Of a stretch of 5,672 nt of DNA, positions 1-5,672 are shown in pieces. Source of the DNA: Campylobacterales bacterium. Lineage in GTDB: Bacteria; Campylobacterota; Campylobacteria; Campylobacterales; Arcobacteraceae. Both the position numbers and the translations under genes were made by a program. The stretch is from NCBI GenBank assembly GCA_027064245.1, contig JAMOPZ010000462.1, forward strand, positions 1 through 5,672, given 5' to 3'. Under the pieces are notes generated by a model that searched no databases, was not told the origin of the DNA, and saw nothing but the letters and a program-made list of their open reading frames with translations. Position 1 is the stretch's first letter. The number at the start of each line of letters is the position of its first letter.

Positions 1-507
1 ATTAAATTTAACTTTTTTTAATTCATTTCTAATTCTTTTTATAAAAGGATCATTGTATGTTTTAAAAATATTTATATATTCTATTTTTGTAGGATCTATT
101 CTATTGGCACTTCCACTTGTAGAGATCAGTTTTTTATAATAATTAATAATAAGATAAATTTTTGGTTTTATATCATCTATTGCATCAATAATTATATCAT
201 ATTGGTTAAAATCAAAAGATTTTAACCATATTTCATCTATTTTTTTTTCAATAATTGTTATTTTTGGATAAAGTTCTTTTAATCTTTTTACTTTTATCAT
301 ACCTATAGCATCACTACCTATTTGACGGTTTTGATTTGATATATCAAAAGTATCATAATCTACAATTGTTATATTTAAAATACCACTTCTATATAAACAA
401 TCAAGTGCATAGCCACCAACTCCACCAACCCCTAAAATAATAATATTACTATTTTTAAGTTTTTTAAAATCATCACCAAATAAATTTTGACATTTACTAT
501 ATCTCAT
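1..507 (-). CDS. tcdA: tRNA threonylcarbamoyladenosine dehydratase, TcdA/CsdL (E1-like ThiF/MoeB family), C-terminus off window
   Basis: I translated this by hand from the ATG whose complement is at 505-507. It reads open for 169 codons to the window edge, so the C-terminus is missing (E. coli TcdA is about 270 aa). TcdA enzymes use ATP to cyclise the t6A base at tRNA position 37 to ct6A in the cytoplasm. Seen: an N-terminal RYSKCQNLFG segment; a Rossmann nucleotide-binding loop GVGGVGG at residues 26-32; the acidic strand end IVDYDTFD at 48-55 followed by the family's N-x-NRQ (58-62); IDAIDDIKPK at 107-116; and SGSANRIDPTKI at 131-142 followed by KTYNDPFIKRIRNELKK at 149-165. The IDPT...KT..DP...R.R.L order is what separates TcdA from MoeB and ThiF. 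The region after NRQ is a few residues shorter than in E. coli. The gene is divergent from bamA, with an AAAAAGG Shine-Dalgarno (complement of 518-524) 10 nt before the start. The family is secure; ct6A activity itself is inferred. Confidence 0.85.
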   Translation of the reverse strand, partial: MRYSKCQNLFGDDFKKLKNSNIIILGVGGVGGYALDCLYRSGILNITIVDYDTFDISNQNRQIGSDAIGMIKVKRLKELYPKITIIEKKIDEIWLKSFDFNQYDIIIDAIDDIKPKIYLIINYYKKLISTSGSANRIDPTKIEYINIFKTYNDPFIKRIRNELKKVKFN

Positions 508-562
508 TTTTAATATACCTTTTTATATCAACTTAAAGATTTTTTTGTTAAAATCGTATCTT

Positions 563-575
563 ATTATACTATAAT
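563..575. repeat. Perfect inverted repeat ATTATA-C-TATAAT spanning both -10 candidates
   Basis: The 13-bp sequence has two 6-bp arms around a central C and reads the same on both strands apart from that base. Each arm, read on its own strand, supplies a consensus sigma-70 TATAAT box, one facing bamA and one facing tcdA. The symmetry is directly visible. That it works as a bidirectional -10 element is inference, and a short AT-only palindrome can arise by chance in DNA this AT-rich. Confidence 0.5.
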
Positions 576-577
576 TT

Positions 578-583
578 TAAGGA
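578..583 (+). promoter_or_regulatory. Shine-Dalgarno of bamA fixing the GTG start
   Basis: TAAGGA ends 5 nt before the GTG at 589. The protein read from this GTG begins with a Lys-bearing hydrophobic signal peptide, as an outer-membrane protein requires. This supports the non-ATG start over any downstream codon. Confidence 0.8.
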
Positions 584-588
584 TAAAT

Positions 589-2814
589 GTGAAAAATACC
601 ATTATCACAACTACTATTTTATCAACTACACTTTTAGCATCGCAAAATTTTAATACACTTAAATTTGACGGATTAACTCAAATTGCTCCAAATGTAGCAA
701 TAGAAACACTCAAACTTAACAATAAACATACTTTAAGTGATCAAGATATTGATAATCTTATAAAAAAATTATATCAATTTGATTATTTTAATGATATTTG
801 GGTAACTAATGAAAACAAAATTTTAACTATTCATGTAAAAGAGAAGCCATTTATCTCCAAAATATTTATGAAAGGTTATAAAACTAGAGATGATGAATTA
901 AAACTTTTATATGATACTATGGGTATACATAAAGGTACTATGTATACAAAACAAAAAATAAAATATGCAAAAAGAATTTTACTTTTAGCTTTAAAACAAG
1001 AAGGATATATAAACTCAGTAGTTGAAGTAAATGTAAAAAAATTAAATGATAAATCAGTTACTGTTCATTTTGATATAAATAAAGGTGATCCTATTATTAT
1101 AAAACATATTTCATATAATGGAGCAAAATATTTAGAACAAAGTGATTTTGAAGATGTTATTCAAAATAAAGAAGAGGATTGTTGCTTTACTTGGTTTTTT
1201 GGTAGAAATGATGGAGAGATGCAAATGGATCAGCTTCAATTTGATTCTCCAAGGATTAAAGATCTTTATTATCAACATGGATTTTTAGATGCTAAAGTAT
1301 CTGCGGCATTTTCAAAAATAGATTTTAATACCAATAATGCAAATATAGAATATAATATTACAGAGGGTAAACAATATAAAGTAGATGATATCAAAATATA
1401 TATAGATAAAGATATTGTTGATATTAAAACTTTATATCCTAAATTATTTCTTGAAAAAGGTAAAACTTTTAATATAAAAAAATTAAGACAAGATCAACAA
1501 ATTATACAAAAAGAGGTTGCAAATAAAGGGTATGCATATGCAGTTGCTAATTTTAAAGTAGATAAAGATATAAAAACAAATAATGTTAGTATCACTTATA
1601 ATGTAATTTCTGGAGATAAAGTTTATATAAATGATGTAATCATTTCAGGAAATGATAGAACACTAGATAGAGTTATACGAAGAGATATATATTTAGCTCC
1701 ACAAGATCTTTTTAATCTTACAGATTATACTGACTCTTTACGAAAACTAAAACAGAGTGGTTTTTTTGAAGATGTAAAAATTACTAAAAAAAGAGTATCA
1801 AAAAATAAAATGGATCTTTTAGTACATGTAAAAGAAGCAGCAACAGGTAATTTAGTATTTGGTGGAGGATATGGAAGTTACGATGGCTGGATGATTAATG
1901 CTAGTATAAATGATAAAAATATCTTTGGTAGTGGTATGAACTTAGGTTTTTCTGTTGATTATTCAAAAAGAAAAACAAACTATAATATCTCTTTATTTAA
2001 TCCATCTATAAGAGATAGTAAATATAGTGGTAGTGTAAATTTATATAAAAAAACTACAGAAATAATAGCAGCTAGTGATTCTACTGAAGGGGACCAAACT
2101 ACATATCAAACAGGTTTAGGTTTAGGTATTGGAAAGGCAATTACAAGATATGCAAGAGTTGGAATAAATTATAATTTTGATGATGAAACTATAGAGTATG
2201 ATATTGACAAGTCACTAAATGAAGATTTTATCTCTAGCTCTTTAACTCCATATATTAGTTATAATTCTACAGATAATTATTATGTACCACGACATGGTAT
2301 AAAAATGGGTACTAGCTTAAAATATACAGGAGTTGGTGGAGATGCTAAGTATGTATTAAGTTCATCGTATTTTAAATATTTTTATTCATTAGAACGATTA
2401 ACAGATTATGATATAATTTTTAGATATAAAAATAGTGTAAAATATCTAAAAGATACTGGTTATTTACCTGATGATACTACATTTTATTTAGGAGGTCCTA
2501 GTAGTTTAAGAGGATATGAGTCTTATGCATTTCAGCCTGATGATTCAGATCATCCATTTATGAGATATTTTACAAATAGTATTGAACTTAGTTTTCCTTT
2601 GATTGCTAGTGCTAAAATGAGATGGGGGTTGTTTTTTGATCATGGTATGATAGGGGAAACTAATTTTGATGAAATTTCAAGATCAGGATATGGAGAGTTT
2701 GTATCTTGGATATCACCATTTGGACCTATCCAATTTATCTTTGGAAATGCTATAAATCCTAAAAATGGAGATAAAACATCAAATTTTGAATTTAATATAG
2801 GTGGGAGTTTTTAG
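589..2814 (+). CDS. bamA: Outer membrane protein assembly factor BamA (Omp85/YaeT)
   Basis: BamA is the essential core of the BAM complex; it folds and inserts beta-barrel proteins into the outer membrane. The 741-aa product is of normal family length. A signal peptide covers about residues 1-18 (cleavage near Ala17/Ser18). Five periplasmic POTRA domains follow, roughly 23-84, 87-164, 167-259, 261-343 and 344-417; POTRA5 carries the typical G-x-x-R-T (354-358) and SGFFEDV (390-396). The C-terminal barrel spans about 418-741. It contains a YNSTDNYYVPRHG motif (558-570), the L6-loop signature GGPSSLRGY with RGY at 641-643, the WISPFGPIQFIFG strand (707-719), and a terminal phenylalanine preceded by aromatic/hydrophobic alternation (FEFNIGGSF), which is the BAM beta-signal. 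POTRA3 contains an NDG segment (207-209) that I recall from Campylobacter BamA. The only cysteines are the adjacent pair 198-199. It is first gene of the rightward operon; its stop codon directly abuts the mqnC ATG. The identification is very secure. Confidence 0.97.
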   Translation: MKNTIITTTILSTTLLASQNFNTLKFDGLTQIAPNVAIETLKLNNKHTLSDQDIDNLIKKLYQFDYFNDIWVTNENKILTIHVKEKPFISKIFMKGYKTRDDELKLLYDTMGIHKGTMYTKQKIKYAKRILLLALKQEGYINSVVEVNVKKLNDKSVTVHFDINKGDPIIIKHISYNGAKYLEQSDFEDVIQNKEEDCCFTWFFGRNDGEMQMDQLQFDSPRIKDLYYQHGFLDAKVSAAFSKIDFNTNNANIEYNITEGKQYKVDDIKIYIDKDIVDIKTLYPKLFLEKGKTFNIKKLRQDQQIIQKEVANKGYAYAVANFKVDKDIKTNNVSITYNVISGDKVYINDVIISGNDRTLDRVIRRDIYLAPQDLFNLTDYTDSLRKLKQSGFFEDVKITKKRVSKNKMDLLVHVKEAATGNLVFGGGYGSYDGWMINASINDKNIFGSGMNLGFSVDYSKRKTNYNISLFNPSIRDSKYSGSVNLYKKTTEIIAASDSTEGDQTTYQTGLGLGIGKAITRYARVGINYNFDDETIEYDIDKSLNEDFISSSLTPYISYNSTDNYYVPRHGIKMGTSLKYTGVGGDAKYVLSSSYFKYFYSLERLTDYDIIFRYKNSVKYLKDTGYLPDDTTFYLGGPSSLRGYESYAFQPDDSDHPFMRYFTNSIELSFPLIASAKMRWGLFFDHGMIGETNFDEISRSGYGEFVSWISPFGPIQFIFGNAINPKNGDKTSNFEFNIGGSF
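2803..2807 (+). promoter_or_regulatory. Shine-Dalgarno of mqnC inside the end of bamA
   Basis: GGGAG lies 7 nt before the ATG at 2815, within the last codons of bamA. Ribosomes finishing bamA at the TAG (2812-2814) would pass over this site and stop on the base next to the new start, an arrangement that favours translational coupling. Confidence 0.75.
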
Positions 2815-3864
2815 ATGTCAAGATTAACAAATAAAGAGGCTTTAGACCTTATACAAAATAGCTCACTATTAGATTTAGGGATATTAGCAAGTAAAAAAAA
2901 GCTTGAACTGCACCCAAAAAAAGTGACAACTTTTGTAGTTGATAGAAATATAAATTATACAAATATTTGTTGGGTAGATTGTAAATTTTGTGCTTTTTAT
3001 AGAAAAGAGAAAGATAATGATGCTTATATATTAACATATGAACAGATAGATCAAAAAATAGATGAATTACTTGAAATTGGTGGTACTCAAATATTATTTC
3101 AAGGAGGTGTTCATCCTAAGTTAAAAATAGAATTTTATGAAGATTTAGTAGAACATATACATAAAAAATATCCAACTATTACCATACATGGATTTAGTGC
3201 TATAGAGATAGACTATATAGCAAAAATATCTAAAATATCATATATACAAGTTTTACAAAGATTAAAAGAGAAAGGATTAGCTTCTATTCCTGGAGCTGGA
3301 GCTGAAATTTTAAATGATGATGTAAGAGATATCATAGCACCTAAAAAACTTGATACTAAAGATTGGTTAAAAGTGCATGAAGAAGCTCATAATTTAGGTA
3401 TAAAATCAACTGCAACTATGATGTTTGGTACAGTTGAAACTGATGAACAGATTATAAGTCATTGGGAAAAGATAAGAGAACTTCAAGATAAAACAGGTGG
3501 ATTTAGAGCATATATTATGTGGTCATTTCAATCTGCTTATACAAAATTGGCCAATGAGATACCAAACATATCAGCTCAAAGTGGAAATAGATATCTAAGA
3601 CTTTTAGCAGTTGCTAGACTTTATCTTGATAATTTTAAAAATATTCAAAGTTCTTGGGTAACTCAAGGAAGCTATATAGGACAACTTGCTCTTAAATTTG
3701 GTGCAAATGACTTAGGTAGTACTATGATGGAAGAAAATGTTGTAAGCGCTGCAGGGGTAACAAATAGTATGAACCAAGAGCAGATGATAGAGCTTATTAA
3801 AAATATAGGTGAGAATCCAGCAAAAAGAGATACTGCTTATAATATTTTAGAAAGATTTTACTAA
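2815..3864 (+). CDS. mqnC: Cyclic dehypoxanthine futalosine synthase MqnC (radical SAM)
   Basis: MqnC is a cytoplasmic radical S-adenosylmethionine enzyme of the futalosine route to menaquinone. It converts dehypoxanthine futalosine to its cyclic form. The 349-aa length fits the family. The [4Fe-4S] cluster motif CX3CX2C is complete at Cys52, Cys56 and Cys59, within NYTNICWVDCKFCAFYR (47-63). Next come GGTQILFQGGVHP (89-101), GFSAIEI (126-132), GAGAEIL (160-166), a STATMMFGTVET stretch (198-209), the LQDKTGGFRAYIMWSFQ segment (223-239) and ENVVSAAG (307-314). The TATMMFG and W-x-FQ patterns favour MqnC over the paralogue MqnE, which usually has a TMLYGH-type sequence and an AFHP segment. The other mqn genes are not in this window. 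Menaquinone is the respiratory quinone of Campylobacterota, which use this pathway. It sits between bamA (0 nt) and the M16 gene (3 nt), so it should be co-transcribed with them. The family is secure; MqnC rather than MqnE is very likely. Confidence 0.92.
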   Translation: MSRLTNKEALDLIQNSSLLDLGILASKKKLELHPKKVTTFVVDRNINYTNICWVDCKFCAFYRKEKDNDAYILTYEQIDQKIDELLEIGGTQILFQGGVHPKLKIEFYEDLVEHIHKKYPTITIHGFSAIEIDYIAKISKISYIQVLQRLKEKGLASIPGAGAEILNDDVRDIIAPKKLDTKDWLKVHEEAHNLGIKSTATMMFGTVETDEQIISHWEKIRELQDKTGGFRAYIMWSFQSAYTKLANEIPNISAQSGNRYLRLLAVARLYLDNFKNIQSSWVTQGSYIGQLALKFGANDLGSTMMEENVVSAAGVTNSMNQEQMIELIKNIGENPAKRDTAYNILERFY

Positions 3865-3867
3865 ACA

Positions 3868-5160
3868 ATGAAAAAAATAATTTTTACTATAACAATTTTA
3901 TTACAAGGGATATTAATGGGAGCCATTTTAAAAGATATAAAATATAATGATACAGATATTAAAGTTATATTTGAACAAAATAATAATTTACCAATATTTA
4001 ATCTACAGTTGATTTTTAAGAATAGTGGGTATATAAATGATAAAAACAAAGCTGGTATTACAAGATTAAGTGCTAGGGTATTAAATGAGGGTACAAAAAA
4101 AGATGGTGCAGTTGCATTTGCTAGAAAACTTGAAAATAAAGCTATATCAATAGAAACACATACAGGTCTTGAAACATTTGTTATTGAGATCAGCTGTTTA
4201 AAAGAGCAATATAAGGATGCCTTAAAATATTTAGTTCAGATATTAAAAGATCCAAACTTTACAGAAGAGACATTTAAAAAACAACAACATTTAACTATAA
4301 GTAAATTACAACAAAAAGAGGATGATTTTGATTGGGTTGCATCAAATAATCTAAAAAAAATATTGTATAAAAACACACCTTTAGAAAACTCTAGTATGGG
4401 TAATCTTCAAAGTGTAAAGAGATTAACATTAAATGAGATAAAAACAAGAGTAGGTGAGATTTTAAATATCAATAATCTTATTATTGCAACAGGTGGAGAT
4501 ATAGATTATGATGAATTAGTCAAACAACTACAACCTGTTTTAAAACAATTACATAATAATAAAGCAAGTGGTTTTAAACATATAGCAACATCTGATATAT
4601 CAAAAACAGATATTATATATAAAAATACACAACAATCTTATATATATTTTGGTTCACCATTTGATCTAAAAGTAAATAGCAAAGATAATTATAAAGCAAA
4701 AATAGCATCATTTATATTAGGAAGTAGTGGTTTTGGTAGTAGACTTATGGAAGAGATAAGGGTAAAAAATGGATTAGCATATAGTGCTTATGGTTATATT
4801 ACAAACAAAAAATCATCTTGTGCTTTTCAAGGGTATTTACAAACAAAATTAGATAATACAAATAAAGCAAAACAGATGGTACAAGATATTATAAAAGATT
4901 TTGTAAAAAATGGTATTGTAAAAAAAGAGTTAGATGCTGCTAAGATGTTTTTAAGTGGTAGTGAACCTTTAAGAACAGAGACTTTTTCACAAAGATTAAA
5001 TAGAGCTTTTATGCTTTATTATAAGGGGTTAGATTTTGATTATCCAAAAAAAGAATTAAAACTAATAGAAAATTTAACAGTAGAAGAGTTAAATAAATTT
5101 ATAAAAAAACACACTGAAATAACAAAACTATCATTTAGTATAGTTACAAGAAAGGATTAA
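3868..5160 (+). CDS. M16-family (PqqL/MPP-like) protein with degenerate zinc site; probable non-catalytic subunit
   Basis: The 430-aa product has the two-lobed layout of a single M16B subunit. The N-terminal lobe (about 30-230) carries the family's NSG...KAGITRL...NEGT segment (52-76), and the C-terminal lobe (about 240-430) carries GSSGFGSRLMEEIRVKNGLAYS (285-306), the typical SRL-x-x-E-x-R-x-x-GLAYS signature. Aligned on the flanking Gly and Gly-Thr, the HxxEH zinc/catalytic motif expected at 66-70 reads Arg66-Leu-Ser-Ala69-Arg70. The distal glutamate ligand expected near 146 is Lys. All metal and catalytic residues therefore appear lost, as in the non-catalytic partners of heterodimeric M16 enzymes. 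No active M16 partner is visible here. Read from ATG 3868, the N-terminus (KK then hydrophobic residues 4-18) looks like a signal peptide and places the protein in the periplasm. An internal ATG at 3916 has a better Shine-Dalgarno and would give a 414-aa protein without it. The family is secure; function and location are uncertain. Confidence 0.88.
   Translation: MKKIIFTITILLQGILMGAILKDIKYNDTDIKVIFEQNNNLPIFNLQLIFKNSGYINDKNKAGITRLSARVLNEGTKKDGAVAFARKLENKAISIETHTGLETFVIEISCLKEQYKDALKYLVQILKDPNFTEETFKKQQHLTISKLQQKEDDFDWVASNNLKKILYKNTPLENSSMGNLQSVKRLTLNEIKTRVGEILNINNLIIATGGDIDYDELVKQLQPVLKQLHNNKASGFKHIATSDISKTDIIYKNTQQSYIYFGSPFDLKVNSKDNYKAKIASFILGSSGFGSRLMEEIRVKNGLAYSAYGYITNKKSSCAFQGYLQTKLDNTNKAKQMVQDIIKDFVKNGIVKKELDAAKMFLSGSEPLRTETFSQRLNRAFMLYYKGLDFDYPKKELKLIENLTVEELNKFIKKHTEITKLSFSIVTRKD
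3905..3918 (+). promoter_or_regulatory. Strong internal Shine-Dalgarno and alternative ATG of the M16 gene
   Basis: AAGGGA (3905-3910) lies 5 nt before an in-frame ATG (3916-3918, Met17 of the long form). The upstream ATG at 3868 has only a weak AGAAAGA (3849-3855), 12 nt away, although it sits 3 nt after the mqnC stop and could be read by coupling. The alternative start would remove the signal-peptide-like segment. Confidence 0.5.
5151..5156 (+). promoter_or_regulatory. Shine-Dalgarno of gltX deciding a TTG start
   Basis: AAAGGA lies within the last codons of the M16 gene, 6 nt before TTG at 5163. The first residues from this TTG (M-L-R-FAPSPTG) match the known GluRS2 N-terminus, and no ATG or GTG occurs between the upstream stop and the invariant FAPSPTG, so TTG is the only plausible start. 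Confidence 0.85.
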
Positions 5161-5162
5161 TA

Positions 5163-5672
5163 TTGTTAAGATTTGCACCAAGTCCAACAGGAGATATGCA
5201 TATAGGAAATTTAAGAGTTGCTATATTAAATCATATTTTAGCAAAACAAAATAACGAAGATCTGTTAATTCGTATAGAAGATACAGATAAACAAAGAAAT
5301 ATAGAGGGAAAAGATAAAGAGATTTTAGAGATTTTAAATCTTTTTACTATACAGTATAGTACAGTTGCAAAACAAAGTGAAAATATAAAATATCATCAAA
5401 AATTTGCTATGCAACTTTTAACAGATAAAAAAGCTTTTAATTGTTTTTGTTCAGATGAAGCATTACAAAAAGATAGACAAAAAGCAAAAGATGAAAAAAA
5501 ACCATATAGATATAGTGGTTTTTGTGAAAATTTAAGTGATGAAACGGTATTAAATGTAGAAGCACCATTTAGTGTAAGGATAAAAAAACCAACAAAAAAT
5601 ATAAATTTTACAGATCTAATTAAAGGTGAGTTTGAGTATGAACCATTTGATGTGGATAGTTTTGTAATATTA
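5163..5672 (+). CDS. gltX: Glutamyl-tRNA synthetase, probably GluRS2 type (tRNA-Gln misacylating), C-terminus off window
   Basis: I translated this by hand from TTG; it is open for 170 codons to the right edge, against roughly 430-470 aa for the family. Glutamyl-tRNA synthetase activates glutamate with ATP and loads it on tRNA in the cytoplasm. Seen: FAPSPTGDMHIGN (4-16) with the class I HIGH-type motif His13-Ile-Gly-Asn16; LIRIEDTDKQRNIEGKDKEI (35-54); a zinc-finger-like insert with Cys94-x-Cys96-x24-Cys121; and EFEYEPFDVDSFVIL (156-170), which leads into the catalytic core. The KMSKS motif and anticodon-binding domain lie outside the window. The GDMHIGNLR and NIEGKDKEILEIL sequences resemble Helicobacter pylori GluRS2, which makes Glu-tRNA(Gln) for the amidotransferase GatCAB, more than GluRS1 (typically GYLHIGGLR). 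The His zinc ligand of E. coli GluRS is Asn123 here. It starts 2 nt after the M16 stop and belongs to the same operon. GluRS is certain; the GluRS2 assignment is inference. Confidence 0.94.
   Translation, partial: MLRFAPSPTGDMHIGNLRVAILNHILAKQNNEDLLIRIEDTDKQRNIEGKDKEILEILNLFTIQYSTVAKQSENIKYHQKFAMQLLTDKKAFNCFCSDEALQKDRQKAKDEKKPYRYSGFCENLSDETVLNVEAPFSVRIKKPTKNINFTDLIKGEFEYEPFDVDSFVIL

Larger units (their letters stand above)
508..588. promoter_or_regulatory. Divergent promoter region between tcdA and bamA
   Basis: This 81-bp gap separates two genes transcribed away from each other, so it must hold at least the promoter for each. Rightward -10 candidates are TATACT (565-570) and TATAAT (570-575); a TTGTTA at 545-550 is a weak -35-like box with poor spacing to either. 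The TATACT choice would start RNA near 577 and keep the bamA Shine-Dalgarno in the transcript. The TATAAT choice would start inside it. The leftward -10 candidate is TATAAT (complement of 563-568), giving a tcdA leader of roughly 50 nt. A second short inverted repeat, GATTTT (538-543) and AAAATC (550-555), also lies here but is so AT-rich that it may be chance. Promoter positions are read by eye and are tentative. Confidence 0.5.

Noticed and set aside
522..530. Extended -10 (TGATATAAA on the minus strand) as the tcdA promoter
   Set aside because: It overlaps the tcdA Shine-Dalgarno (518-524); transcription from it would begin after the ribosome site and give an unusable leader.
538..555. GATTTT/AAAATC hairpin-like repeat with a 6-nt loop as terminator or operator
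   Set aside because: The stem is six mostly A-T pairs between two divergent genes, where no terminator is expected, and it lacks a GC-rich stem with a following T-run in a useful position. It is more likely chance or part of promoter AT-richness.
2849..3037. 62-codon minus-strand open frame opposite mqnC
   Set aside because: It lies wholly within the radical SAM coding sequence, its product is a low-complexity Tyr/Leu/Phe-rich string expected from the antisense of Lys/Ile-rich codons, and I see no Shine-Dalgarno supporting it.
3861..4049. 62-codon minus-strand open frame opposite the start of the M16 gene
   Set aside because: It is antisense to well-conserved M16 sequence; its hydrophobic product mirrors AT-rich codons and matches no family I recognise.
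1..5672. Mobile element, CRISPR, toxin-antitoxin, phage or defence module
   Set aside because: I saw no direct repeats, terminal inverted repeats, transposase or nuclease motifs, and base composition looks uniform. All coding space is accounted for by housekeeping families.

Overview
The window is a strongly AT-rich piece of bacterial chromosome. It looks like a member of the Campylobacterota (Epsilonproteobacteria), most likely the Arcobacter group. Four things suggest this: the very low GC and poly-A/T-biased codon use, a futalosine-pathway menaquinone enzyme (MqnC), a second-type glutamyl-tRNA synthetase resembling the GluRS2 of Helicobacter and Campylobacter, and a BamA of epsilonproteobacterial type. 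The taxonomic call comes from protein resemblance and has not been tested by a search.

Layout. Positions 1-507 (minus strand) hold the first 169 codons of an E1-like ThiF/MoeB/TcdA-family adenylating enzyme, best called tRNA threonylcarbamoyladenosine dehydratase (TcdA/CsdL); its C-terminus lies beyond the left edge. An 81-bp divergent intergenic region (508-588) follows. It contains a perfect inverted repeat that puts TATAAT on both strands. Four plus-strand genes then run to the right edge with almost no gaps: bamA (589-2814, GTG start), mqnC (2815-3864, starting on the base after the bamA stop), an M16-family protein (3868-5160) whose zinc-site residues are replaced, and a 3'-truncated gltX (5163-5672, TTG start). 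The spacings of 0, 3 and 2 nt, and the Shine-Dalgarno sequences lying inside upstream genes, indicate one operon with translational coupling.

Function. The operon mixes jobs: outer-membrane protein assembly (BamA), menaquinone synthesis (MqnC), a probable non-catalytic M16 partner or processing subunit, and tRNA charging (GluRS, probably the tRNA-Gln misacylating type). The genes look like core growth functions rather than one pathway. I see no mobile element, CRISPR array, RNA gene, phage gene or defence system, and no gene-free stretch over 300 bases.

I did not find a convincing undescribed system. The points most worth a second look are the degenerate zinc site of the M16 protein, the competing secreted and cytosolic start codons of that same gene, a His-to-Asn change at a zinc-ligand position in the GluRS, and the symmetric divergent promoter.
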